From Purshia tridentata (lineage: Eukaryota > Streptophyta > Magnoliopsida > Rosales > Rosaceae): 61,347 bases of DNA. Numbering within the stretch: position 1 is the first letter of the stretch; each line of letters begins with the position of its first letter. The DNA is taken from the NCBI GenBank assembly GCA_003254885.1, contig QANT01003148.1:1-61347 (forward strand). The letters run 5' to 3'. The notes below the pieces were generated by a model. That model had not been told where the DNA came from. It was given only the letters and a program-made list of their open reading frames with translations, and searched no databases. Of this stretch, positions 12,050-21,832 are shown in pieces. The translations under genes were made by a program, and so were the position numbers.

Positions 12050-13285
12050 CTTTCTTCTCTCTCTTTCTTTCTCTCTCCTTTTGATCCCTTGCCCGCGTTT
12101 ATGCACGCCGAATTCCTCAGAGCACAGATGTTGACAACCGAATGAAAGAATTTATGGCTGTGATTCTGGAGCACAAATGGCCATAACCCAAAAGTAAAAC
12201 CAAAAGTTTTCTCTCCAATGTTTTAAAAGTCTGAAATGAAATGACTGATTATGTGTGCCTATAAGAACTTTCGAGGTGGCACGTAGCTACACCTTTTTCT
12301 ACGCCTTTTGTCTGTATCTACTTCTATTCCAATCCATTTTCTTGATTGATTTCCTCCAAGAAGGATATTTGATCCATAGAGATAATTACTGAAAATGAAT
12401 AACAACTGCTCTGTATATTGTATGTTACATATGATATGTTCAACCTTGTCACATACTCACGTGTACTAGCAGACTCTACAAGGCGGTCTGTCATGTAGCG
12501 CTACTTACGTGGCACCGCTAAATTGGGCGGTTCAGCAAAAACTAGCCATACGCTCTGTTTTCTTATTGTTGACTCTTGACTTCGTTCAGTGGAGTGAGTA
12601 ATATCGGATTTGGGCCGGTCCAAATATGCAGATCTTTAAAGCGCAGCCCAGCCCAGTTTAGCCCAACCTAAATTGATTGCATCAACATTTTCTATATTCT
12701 TATAAACTTTAGATGGGATCAAACAAACCGCCCAAATTACACTTCTGATTAATACTTGTAGAATGTATGTTTAGTATTCAACCTACTCTCTCATCTCAAC
12801 TTTTTTTTTTTGGTGAAACTCGCATCTCCACATTTCATTTCTAAAAAAGAACAAGAAAATTACAGGGCAAAGATGCTGGCATGCAATCATTGGAGACAGC
12901 TCATCAAACAGTAAACTTGAAAGAAAGCGATATTATTCATAAAACAAAAAAGGAAAAGAGGGATAATATCATAATAATAAGCTTTGATTAATCCGCCTGA
13001 TTAAACAAGACACATTTCCTTGAAGTTCTCATATGGCAGGTAAAAAAAATCAAAAAGCTCTTTTATTCTAAAAAAGAGAGAGAAGGAATTAATTAATTAA
13101 TCAATTAAAAAACAAAAATTTGAAATGTCAAAAATACAAGAGAAGCAAACCGAGATTAGGAGGAGAATTCCCTTTGCTGTTCTGGAATCCTCTGGCTGAG
13201 GCCCCGTGTTGCTGCGACGTTGAAACGGCGTCGCTTATTTGGGGGTCTACTGGTGATGGGTGATGAAAAATCGTCGTCTATTGTA
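12050..13285. promoter_or_regulatory. Divergent intergenic promoter region, LC8 (-) / LIKE-COV (+)
   Basis: Divergent genes share this 1.2 kb. A cluster of GGGCC/GCCCA words at about 12605-12670 resembles plant site II-type promoter elements. The last 200 bp before 13286 are GC-richer and purine-rich. No coding sequence is supported within it. Confidence 0.45.
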
Positions 13286-16131
13286 ATGGCGAGCAGAGAC
13301 AACAGAGAGCAGCGAGATCGAGAGCTTCTCATTCCCGTGGCCGACAACGCCGACGAAGATGCTTCTTCCAAACCCTCGTCTTCTTCCTCCTCGTCTTCGC
13401 ACCTCACTGGCCGAGAGGTTATTTTCGATAGCTCTGTTTATTGGCCTAGGGATGCTTGATTGATTTCTCTGTCTTCTGTTTGGTTCCTGAAAAACTCGTG
13501 CAAAATTCGAGAGGAAGCTAAGATTTCTTGATAGTAGTTGCAAATTTTAAGCTTGTATTTTGTGCTTATTGTGGTTTGATTTTTGTGAGTAAGTTCTTAG
13601 TTTAGTGTTTGACTTAGTCTTGCGTTATTTTCCTGAGGCCGATGGAGGACCAAACTCAGATTTATGTCTTAATTTGTTGCTGATTTTGACTTTGCTATTA
13701 CTTTATGGGCTATACTTTTTTTCTTCTGGATTTTCGATATGGATTGATTCAGTTTATCTGCTCCAGCTTCCAAGTAATTTGCTAAGAAGATCAAATAATT
13801 GATTCGGGTATGTTTGGGCTTTTTCAACAGGAATTGAGTGTTCTCCTTGTGCTTTACTTTGTTTATCAGTCAGTTTTACAGGTTTTTTTTACTGCAATTT
13901 AATAACCACTTGAATTATGTTTCATCATAGTTTATAAGAGCCAGTTAGAATGTGGTAAAAGTTTGATCCTACATGAATCAGTGTGGCTCTTGGGTTATTC
14001 CTTTTATATGTGAAAAGATTTTTTCAGTTTATATCATTGATTTTTCTCTGGAATTTCTTGATGAGGACATTAAGGTTCATTATTTTTGTGGCCGAAGTTG
14101 AGGTATAAGTTATTTCATGATATATGTGTGTGTGTGTGTGTGTGTTTTCAATCTTTTTAACAGTCATTCCATCTTTTATTCTTTCTTTGCAGACGTTTTA
14201 CAAAGTTATTAGGAGTTGGGCATCAAAGAAGTTCATGACCGGATGGTATGCAATTGCTTTCTTCTCGTTTCTTTTCCTTTGGGTCATGTACATATGCAGT
14301 ACTATTTCCAGTTCATACAAGTATAATAGCTGCTCACTCTTTGTATTTCAGTGTGATCCTATTTCCAATAGCAATCACTTTCTATATAACGTGGTGGTTT
14401 ATTCACTTTGTGGATGGCTTCTTCTCTCCAATCTATGCTCAGCTTGGAATCGACATTTTTGGTAAGTACATCTTCTATACAAAAATGCGTTCTATTTAAT
14501 AAATATTCCTTGTTTACAGTCAAACCCATTCAGTTTCTCTATCAAATTCTATACTGATTATAAGTTGTTAAATGATCCCTTTTTTTGTCTCTCTTTTTTT
14601 TTTTTTTTTAACATTGTCTAATTGACCTTTTAACTTCTATATACATGTTAGGTCTCGGATTTGTAACTTCCATTACGTTCATATTTTTTGTTGGGGTGTT
14701 CATGTCATCTTGGTTGGGTGCATCTGTCCTGGGCCTTGGCGAGTGGTTCATCAAAAGAATGCCGTTTGTCCGTCATATCTACAATGCCTCCAAACAGATT
14801 AGTTCCGCCATATCACCAGGTGTGCTTTATATTAATTTTTCCTTGTGTTTTGACTGAATGAATACAGATGGGCCAATTTATAATCTTTATCTCCGAATAA
14901 TTTTAGATCAAAACACACAAGCCTTCAAGGAAGTTGCCATCATAAGGCATCCACGTATTGGTGAATATGCGTTTGGGTTCATTACGTCATCGGTTGTCCT
15001 TCAGGTCTGCAAATCTCTGTTGTGAAACTACTTCCTCAGCACTGGTTTGGTCAAATATTTCTTTTATTTGTGGATTTGGAATCACCATATTCATTACTAT
15101 ATCTCAGTGAATGGTTTTTCCCAAACTGAAAACCACAAACAAAATTGTTATCACTAAGGCCATTAGTTTTTCTTTAGTTCTAACTCTATCATCACTATGA
15201 GCAATTCTCTTCTCACAAATTCTGACCATACTCTTACATAGCGCACATACATATGAACGCACGACACTGGTGTTGTGCTTTTAAGAGACTGGTTCCTCAG
15301 ACTGTAACTATATTTGTTTCTCGTTGGCTCCAAAATGGTTGTGGGAGTACTAACAACAAAAATGGTGGTACACACTATAAGAATTTAAAAATGGTGTTAT
15401 GCCTGAATCTTTTTTTTTTTTTTTAATGCAGAACTATTCTGGAGATGAGGAGTTGTGCTGTGTGTATGTTCCCACGAACCATCTTTACATTGGTGACGTA
15501 TTCCTGATCAGCACCAAGGATGTTATTAGGCCGAATTTATCTGTACGGGAAGGAATTGGTGAGTAAGCTATTAAGATTACTTTTTAGCTTGAAATATCAA
15601 GGCAGGTAGTATCTTAGAATTTGTCTTTCACCTTTGTAGTTACTAGACGATGCCTCATCATTATAGGCATCTGAAGGCCTATGTGGTAATTTACGCATAA
15701 AGCAGAAGAGGCTTTGTAATCAATGGTTCCTGACAGGGAGAATCGCCCATTATCATATGATGAGGGTCGTATTGGTTGTGTCCAATTATACAAGTCAGAA
15801 AATGAAGTTGACATTAAAGGAAAAGAAAAGAAGAAAAAGTTAATCTCCGTTACGATGTAGGACCATCAGAATCTTAGTGACAAGTTGTCTTAGATTGGGG
15901 CCCTAGGGAACTTCCAATTTTTATAAACTAATATGTTCTTATGCCAAAAGATGGCGGATAAATCTAGAGTGGGAAAACACTTCGCAGTTATCTCCATGAA
16001 GCCTTAATGACCATCGAAGCAGTATCTAATTTATTTATTCTATAAATGCAGAAATTGTTGTGTCTGGAGGCATGTCAATGCCCCAGATCCTGTCAACGCT
16101 TGATTCCCGGATTATGCCAGTGCAAAGCTGA
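13286..16131 (+). CDS. LCV: LIKE-COV membrane protein (CONTINUOUS VASCULAR RING family, DUF502)
   Basis: Seven exons: 13286-13417, 14193-14245, 14352-14461, 14652-14819, 14907-15004, 15432-15558, 16052-16131; 255 residues. After a Ser-rich acidic N-terminus (RDRELLIPVAD) the order is TFYKVIRSWASKKFMTG, a first membrane segment (CVILFPIAITFYITWW), a second (GFVTSITFIFFVGVFMSSWL), then RHPRIGEYAFGFITS and a soluble C-terminal part ending RIMPVQS. COV1/LCV proteins are Golgi/TGN membrane proteins needed for vascular patterning and vacuolar sorting. Upstream in-frame ATGs at 13256 and 13220 would add 10 or 22 residues; 13286 (MASRDNREQRDRELL) fits the family best. Exon 2 is only 53 bp. A GT microsatellite (14125-14144) lies in intron 1. 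Confidence 0.93.
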
Positions 16132-17225
16132 GTGAAGGTGGTAGATGTAGCAGGGTTTCTTCTTTATTACCTTCCTTGGTTCCTTTGTGTCACAGACCCG
16201 CCATGCAATCATTGTGGTACCTATGCAGGATTTGGAATCAGATTATCAAGTGTCTGATTCTGGTGAAATTTGTAACATCGGTTGTCGTGTTAGATGTAGA
16301 ATCATAGTGTTGCTTGGAAATATAGTTTTTGATTGGTAAGTGGTAATTCAGGCTTATAGGCTGTTTGATTTCAGATCTTCCCTACAAGTAGAATTGTCTT
16401 TGTTTAATATTTGTATACGTGTTTGTACCAAATTCTCTTGGTGGGTCTTTGCAGTTGATGGTTTTCAGTACAAACGATTTTGTAGATGAACAGATAGTTT
16501 ATTTGGTGTTTAAGCAAACTGATTTTTGCAGTGCTGACATATAAGTTATAACATATCAAGTTACATATTATACGCATGCGGTGACAGTGTGGATAGACTG
16601 CATAGTCTATGTATTCCAATCTTATTACTACCTTGAAAGGGTTTGAAGTTCTGCGTTTTATCTAGTACGTTCGTAAAGACGATGAAGTTTGTAGAGGAGG
16701 CTAGTGGATCCATTTTAGCTCTCTGGGCCGCGAAAACGTTTTTTTGGTTAAAGGGGCCGAAGCCCAAGGCCTCGAGTTTCTATTAAAGGAAATTTTTTTT
16801 TGAGAAGGTGGAATTAAAGGATGTTTTAAATAGAGATTCATTTCGTCTAAATGTATAATAATTTGATGATTATTTTTAAAGTTTAATTCAAGATTTAACT
16901 CAAAATTTAGACCAACAGAAAATTGTATAATTATTTAAACATCAAATTATAATGTGAAGAGGTCTCGCAACATATCTTTTAAATAAAATTATTTATAAAA
17001 TTGCGTAAAACGTATTTTACATTTTTTTGGGACATTTATCACAAAGAAATCCTATATACTATTATACATGATATATCTACCACCCTATTGAATGCATTAT
17101 TTTTGGTCAAATAAAAGGTTTGCACATTGGATGCGGCGCATGTTATAAGTGTACACCCACTTGTAGTGTAGAACAATCTTAATTCAAAAAAAAAAAAAAA
17201 AATCTCCACCCAATACTCAAAACCC
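16132..17225. other. 3' UTR of LIKE-COV and AT-rich spacer
   Basis: The first few hundred bases are presumably the LIKE-COV 3' UTR. The rest is AT-rich with no supported gene up to the promoter of the snoRNA cluster. Confidence 0.5.
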
Positions 17226-17318
17226 AAACCCTAGCTCCAAAGCCTCCCTCGCGCCTCTTTATAAACCAGCGATGTTTACCAGTCCAACAACCAAGTTCGT
17301 GCTCGGCTGCTAGGGTTT
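17226..17318 (+). promoter_or_regulatory. Telo-box / TATA promoter of the snoRNA cluster
   Basis: A telo-box AAACCCTAG lies at 17226-17234, a TATA box TTTATAAA at 17258-17265, and a reverse telo-box CTAGGGTTT at 17310-17318. Telo-boxes are typical of plant genes for ribosomal proteins and snoRNAs. The layout predicts RNA polymerase II transcription to the right, starting near 17290, about 120 bp before the first snoRNA. Confidence 0.7.
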
Positions 17319-17411
17319 CAAATTATTATAAATTATAAACACTTTTCTTGTTCCAATTCCAATGCTACTCTTCCCTTTCTTTGTTTTCGCCTAATTAGTT
17401 CAATCCAACTT

Positions 17412-17514
17412 GGGACCATGACGATGAATGTCTTGATAAGGTCTCGTTCGTCGTAATTGGCTGTATAAGCCTTGCCGACCATCCTGATATATCACCACCC
17501 ATATTCCGAGTCCC
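17412..17514 (+). ncRNA. Box C/D snoRNA, 18S guide (copy 1)
   Basis: Terminal stem GGGAC (17412-17416) pairs with GTCCC (17510-17514). C box ACGATGA is at 17421-17427 and a weak D box CCGA at 17506-17509. CACCACCCATA (17493-17503) is complementary to TATGGGTGGTG of 18S rRNA; the fifth base before D faces the U equivalent to human Um1288. AGGTCTCGTTCGT (17439-17451) is complementary to ACGAACGAGACCT, also in 18S. Between the two antisense elements lies a hairpin with GGC and GCC arms. A second copy at 18971-19069 keeps both antisense elements and both stems while bases change, supporting a real RNA. The rRNA sequences are from memory. Confidence 0.8.
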
Positions 17515-17643
17515 TTTCATCTAAATGGAAAAGATTTATTTTTATTTTTATTTTTGTTTTAGTTTTTGATTATTTCAAATTTAGGGTTCTATCTTAGCTA
17601 TCAGTTTTTGGTTATGTTAAGAAATCTTTTTTGGGTGCACTTC

Positions 17644-17732
17644 GTGGCCGATGATTAAAAGTAAATATTTAGACAAGCATATGTCTGAATCATTCTGTGT
17701 TGATCACACTAATCTTCTCTATGAGGCTGATA
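17644..17732 (+). ncRNA. U27: U27/snR74-type box C/D snoRNA (copy 1), with possible U6 guide
   Basis: C box core GATGAT is at 17650-17655 and D' box CTGA at 17685-17688. The guide AGACAAGCATATG (17671-17683) is perfectly complementary to CATATGCTTGTCT near the 5' end of 18S rRNA. The fifth base from D' faces A28, the known target of yeast snR74 and the counterpart of human U27. A C'-like TGTTGAT follows. Before a degenerate D box ATGA (17721-17724) sits CTAATCTTCTCT (17709-17720), complementary to AGAGAAGATTAG of U6 snRNA, with the fifth base facing A47. A canonical CTGA lies six bases further (17727-17730). Function of the second guide is inference. Confidence 0.8.
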
Positions 17733-17877
17733 GATTTTGAAACTGTGCATCCTGTTCTTTTGCTAGAAAAGAGAGCAAGGACAGATTTTGAAATGGTTGT
17801 TTTTTTTTTTGAAATTTTTCGTTTCAACTTTGAATGTGTTAGTATTTTCTTCGGGGTTTTCCAAAATATGAAATAAC

Positions 17878-18098
17878 CATCAAGCATGGCCCCCAAAAAA
17901 AAACCACAAAGATTACTCTAGTAGCTATTGTATTAATTCCTCTTTCATTTTTTATTGTGGTTTCGCTTTGCAATTGTTTCATTTTTCCATCAAGCATGGC
18001 CCCCAAAAAAAAAAAACCACAAAGATTACTCTAGTAGCTATTGTATTAGTTCCTCTCTCATTGTTTATTGTGGTTTCGCTTTGCAATTGTTTCATTTT
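17878..18098 (+). repeat. Tandem duplication carrying a conserved hairpin
   Basis: A unit of about 110 bp is repeated; CCATCAAGCATGGCCCCC starts both copies (17878 and 17988). Each copy holds an inverted repeat AAACCACAA ... TTGTGGTTT (17901-17963 and 18014-18076) enclosing about 45 nt. The copies differ by a few substitutions and A-run length, but the arms are intact. It lies inside the snoRNA transcript. I see no clear H box, ACA box or C/D boxes, so I do not call it an H/ACA RNA. Confidence 0.75.
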
Positions 18099-18159
18099 CT
18101 TCTTTTGTGTATTTGGTGAAACAGATGATAGAGTCTTTGTCTTTACAATATGCATGCTT

Positions 18160-18244
18160 TTGCCAGTGATGAGGAAATGGTATCGTGTACTTAATGACCA
18201 TCTGTGATTACATATCTACCTCTACTGCCTTCCTTCTGAGGCTA
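18160..18244 (+). ncRNA. Box C/D snoRNA, 18S adenosine guide (SNORD83/snR87-type target)
   Basis: C box TGATGA (18167-18172) and D box CTGA (18236-18239) are both perfect and flanked by a short stem GCC (18162-18164) with GGC (18240-18242). CTGCCTTCCTT (18225-18235) directly before D is complementary to AAGGAAGGCAG of 18S rRNA. The fifth base faces the A that corresponds, by my recollection, to human Am468 and yeast Am436. An internal C'-like GTGATTA lies near 18204-18210. Size about 85 nt, usual for a C/D snoRNA. Confidence 0.78.
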
Positions 18245-18339
18245 TTTTGTCTCCATCTATCCATCTATGTTTTGTAGGTATAGAATACTTGTCTAAAGCA
18301 ATGTTAAGCTATAAAATATTGGAGTAGTTCAAAGTTTTG

Positions 18340-18428
18340 ATGGGTCGCGTGATGATTTGATGCATAGTTCAACTGATATCTCAGTGATTAATTCATTTCA
18401 TGTCTTTCGCTCCTATCTGATGACCCAT
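18340..18428 (+). ncRNA. U80: U80/snR60-type box C/D snoRNA (double 25S guide)
   Basis: A perfect 7-bp terminal stem, ATGGGTC (18340-18346) with GACCCAT (18422-18428), encloses C box TGATGA (18350-18355), D' CTGA (18373-18376), C' TGATTA (18385-18390) and D CTGA (18417-18420). GCATAGTTCAA before D' pairs with TTGAACTATGC of 25S rRNA, with the fifth base facing an A. GTCTTTCGCTCCTAT before D pairs with the nearby 25S stretch ATAGGGGCGAAAGAC with one G-U, fifth base facing a G. This pair of sites is that of yeast snR60 (Am817, Gm908) and human SNORD80. It is the best-formed RNA of the cluster. Confidence 0.9.
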
Positions 18429-18578
18429 TTATAGGTTTTTTTCGTTATGGTTTTCGAACTTAATTTTTGTATCAAAGAATTTTTGTATAAAATATGCTTT
18501 TTTTCTGTTTCTTTGTTTGAAATTATCTGCTATTTGAGTTTTGCCGCAGTAAGATTATTATACTGATTGTAATTGTGG

Positions 18579-18650
18579 GTGGATGACCACTTTCATTTAT
18601 CTGTCATTGTGTTAGCTTATTTCATTTCATGCCTTATTTGTTCTGAGTTT
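18579..18650 (+). ncRNA. Possible degenerate box C/D RNA
   Basis: A GGATGA at 18581-18586 and CTGA at 18643-18646 have C/D-like spacing. The part TTTCATTTCATG recalls the C'-D interval of the U80 copy upstream. The bases before D (GCCTTATTTGTT) match no rRNA or snRNA sequence I know, and no terminal stem is convincing. It may be a decayed copy or chance. Confidence 0.25.
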
Positions 18651-18685
18651 TCCCATTACATTCTGTTTTCTATGTCTTTCTCAAA

Positions 18686-18765
18686 GTGGCCAAGGATTTG
18701 ACTTAATTTAGACAAGCATATGTCTGAAATAGTTGTGTTGATAATCTAATAATCTCTGAGGCCTC
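18686..18765 (+). ncRNA. U27: U27/snR74-type box C/D snoRNA (copy 2)
   Basis: The 18S guide AGACAAGCATATG (18710-18722) and D' CTGA (18724-18727) are identical to copy 1, and a C'-like TGTTGAT follows. The final D box CTGA (18756-18759) is perfect and GGCC arms (18688-18691 and 18760-18763) can close the RNA. The C box position has a degenerate AAGGATTTGA instead of GATGAT, so this copy may be poorly processed. The U6-complementary stretch of copy 1 is broken here (CTAATAATCT). Confidence 0.68.
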
Positions 18766-18970
18766 ATTTTCTTCATGTCTACTCATTTTGTATAGGTCTT
18801 GCATTATTTCAACTTATTTACCTAATCTGTCTTTGGTTATTGCTATATGCTATAGGTACCTCTATGCTTGAGTTTAGATCTCAGTTGTATTCTTTGGAGT
18901 CTAATAGGTTGTTGGTTGGTTTATCTACTTTTGTTGTCAGATTTTTGTTTGTTTTTGGAATGATCTCTGA

Positions 18971-19069
18971 TTGGACTGTGATGATTTACTTAAAGGTCTC
19001 GTTCGTCGTAATGGCTCTTTTGCCTTGCCGACTATCGTGATATATCACCACCCATAGTCTGAGTCCGAA
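18971..19069 (+). ncRNA. Box C/D snoRNA, 18S guide (copy 2)
   Basis: Perfect C box TGATGA (18979-18984) and D box CTGA (19059-19062), closed by GGAC (18973-18976) with GTCC (19063-19066). AGGTCTCGTTCGT (18994-19006) and CACCACCCATA (19046-19056) repeat the 18S antisense elements of copy 1 exactly. The internal hairpin is kept although its loop differs (GGC-tctttt-GCC here, GGC-tgtataa-GCC in copy 1). Copy 2 has the better boxes. It is the last snoRNA I can find in the cluster. Confidence 0.82.
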
Positions 19070-20507
19070 CCTTTTTTAACTTATGGTCTGAAAATTTATC
19101 ATTGAATTTGTTAGTTTTTGGTGTTGCATGTTATTAAATGTTCATTTTGTTGCTTCATCTACCATTGTAGATAGAAGCATTTAATGTAGTGTTTTTAATT
19201 TTCTACTTCAGTGTCTGTTCTTAATCAGGTATCTGAGTTTTTCTGTGGTATTCAAGGCATTACTTAATGGGACTCTTCTCAGTCGTCGAGCACTTATCAT
19301 TTGTGGATTATGACCGAGCACCCTATTCGCAATAGTTGCTTTGTAGTGGTATTCTTTCCACAGCAGATGTGTTCTTTGATTTTACCCTGTAATTATCTTA
19401 CGTTATTCAGTGTATCAATTGTGTATTTTGTAATGTCCTTAAACATTTTACCCTGTAATTAGCTTTGTGTTTGGTCTTGACTTTTGTTGTAGACCCAAAA
19501 CAAATAAATTGAGATTATTGATGTTGGGTAATACCCATTATTGAAATATTGGATGGTCAATGGATTTATTTGAACTCTGGTAAATATATACATAGTACGT
19601 GCTATAGTTACAACTTACAAGTAATTGTCCTCTGGTGAATTTACTTGCAACTGATTGCGTTACTCAGTCTCTTGTAATAAAAGATTAAAGTGATGGTGGT
19701 AGCAAAATGTCTAAAATAAACTGAATTCTTAACCTTACTCGCCTAAATGTTATTCAAGAAGACATTTCTAAAAGATGACAGATTTCCGAAAGCCCAAAAC
19801 TTAATGAGCATCAGAATCAGTAAAGTCATCGTTATGCTATGACATTGACTACGCAGTTGCACGTCGCTGTTGTGATGCAAAATTACAATCATAGCCCCAC
19901 TGCCTAGTCAACGAAAAATTAGACATAAATTACCGCTCTCTCGCGGGTACTAGAATAACGGACGACTTAAAAAACTGCCGACACTTTTCCAAACCTACTG
20001 CTTCGGCTCCCGAACCCATGGTTGCCGCTATATCTAAGCAAAAGCCTCTGACTCACTCTAACTCCGTCTGTGATTCTGTGTACGTGTGTATCTCAATCTC
20101 AGTGTAGAACAACAACACTCGCACTTCCAGAGGCCAAAGCCTAATAATATGAAGACGTAGGCTCTGCTTTTCTCTGTGTCACTCCAATTCACGAAACGGC
20201 CCTCTGTCTCTTTTCACCCACCGACCATCCAATGAGATCTCTCATCAGTTTCTGAGCCTCAATTTTCTTAGTTTTGATTTAAACCCACATAACGTTTCAG
20301 CCTCATTTGCTCACTTTCTTTTCATCTTCTTTCTACTTCCAGCGTTTCACTCTGTTTTACCAAGACCCATTTAATTAAATTCCAAAAAAGCGTCAAAATC
20401 TCAACTGGATCTTAATCAATTTCGCATCCTTCTCCAAAATCTCCAAAGCTGACACACATTTACACCCTTACCGTAAATAACACACGCGGCTTCAGCTAAT
20501 ACTAAAT
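19070..20507. other. snoRNA cluster 3' end and LEA_2 promoter region
   Basis: The first part is T-rich and presumably includes the end of the snoRNA transcript. A GC-richer stretch at 19240-19380 has weak inverted repeats but no motif I can name. From about 19980 the sequence becomes pyrimidine-rich and contains the likely LEA_2 leader. No protein gene is supported. Confidence 0.45.
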
Positions 20508-21832
20508 ATGATGCACGCGAAATCTGATTCGGATGTGACGAGCTTAGCCCCATCATCACCGAGATCACCGAAGCGACCAGTTTACTATGTGCAAAGCCCC
20601 TCTAGGGACTCCAACGATGGCGATAAGTCCTCCACAATGCAAGCCACGCCGGCCTTCAATAGCCCCATGGAGAGCCCATCGCACCCTTCCTATGGCCGCC
20701 ACTCCAGGGCTTCTTCAGCCAGTCGGGTTTCGGGTACGTTTCGGTCCTCTTCGGGTCAGAAAGGGACCCGGAAGCGCAACGACAAGGGGTGGCCTGAGTC
20801 CAATGTGATTGAGGAAGAGGGTGACTATGGTGGGCTTTATGCGGACAAAGGAGTTTCTAGACGGTGCCAGGTTTGCGTTGGTCTGTTTGGGTTTGTTGTG
20901 ATTTTCACCATTTTTTGCTTGATTCTTTGGGGTGCTAGCAGGCCTTACAACGCTCGGGTTGCTGTTAAGGTATGGTCTTTGATGACCCTTTAAGCAAATT
21001 TATTTGTCTATTTTTCTAATTTTTTATTGTTTGGGACTTACGGGTAATTGGGTGCATGCATATGATAATGTATTTGGATTATTCTAATATTCTATTGAGA
21101 ATGAATATTATAATCTTTACTGAAGTTGGGACTTTGGAGGGGTAGTCAAAAGTTTCATATCTCTTCAATTTAAGTTTTGTTCGTCACCTTACGGAGGTGC
21201 CCTTTTCTTCCAGAGCTTGGCTGTGCATAATTTTTATTTCGGGGAAGGATCGGACCAAACTGGTGTCCCTACAAAGATGCTGACAATGAACTGCTCAGTG
21301 AGGATGACTGTGTACAACCCTGCTACGTTTTTCGGCATCCATGTCAGCTCCACGCCAATCAGCCTTATGTATTCAGATATTGCAGTTGCAACTGGTCAGG
21401 TAAGATTTCTGCATTGACTGTTATTGGGTGTATGATGATGATCGTGATCAGAGTGAGAGCTTGAATGGATGCTTCACATTTGTTTCAAGAAGCCGGTTTC
21501 AATTTCCTTCCTATATAGTTTAGCTTATGCTCATTCGGTTGCAAACAATGCAGTTAAAGAAATATTATCAACCAAGAAAGAGCTACCGGAATGTGACTGT
21601 GAACCTCCAAGGAATCAAGGTGCCGTTGTATGGGGCTGGGGCAAGCTTAGCAGTCTCTGATAACAGTGGAGGAGTTCCAATGATGCTGGTGTTTGAAGTC
21701 CGATCACGAGGGAACGTGGTGGGGAAGTTGGTGAGATCAAAGCACCGGAGGCGCATATCTTGCTCCATGGATGTCGACTCTCATAGTAGCAAACCCATCA
21801 AGTTAAAAGCGAGTTTGTGCACTTATAAATGA
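20508..21832 (+). CDS. LEA_2-domain single-pass membrane protein (NHL-like)
   Basis: Three exons, 20508-20969, 21214-21399 and 21554-21832, all phase 0, give 308 residues. The N-terminal 120 residues are Ser/Pro-rich and basic, with VYYVQSPSRDS, a motif typical of this plant subfamily. One membrane segment follows at about 123-142 (CVGLFGFVVIFTIFCLILWG). The rest is a LEA_2 beta domain (YFGEGSDQTGVPTKMLTMNC, then VRMTVYNPATFFGIHVSSTP). Such proteins sit in the plasma membrane or ER with the LEA_2 domain outside and are related to NDR1/HIN1-like proteins; their biochemical role is unknown. Start choice: MMHAKSDSDVTSL matches the family start; the second Met one codon later is equally possible. 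Confidence 0.9.

Noticed and set aside
17878..18098. H/ACA snoRNA call for the duplicated hairpins
   Set aside because: No ANANNA hinge or ACA three bases from an end could be placed.
19240..19380. Additional structured RNA after the last snoRNA
   Set aside because: Only weak inverted repeats and no C, D, H or ACA boxes; left unannotated.
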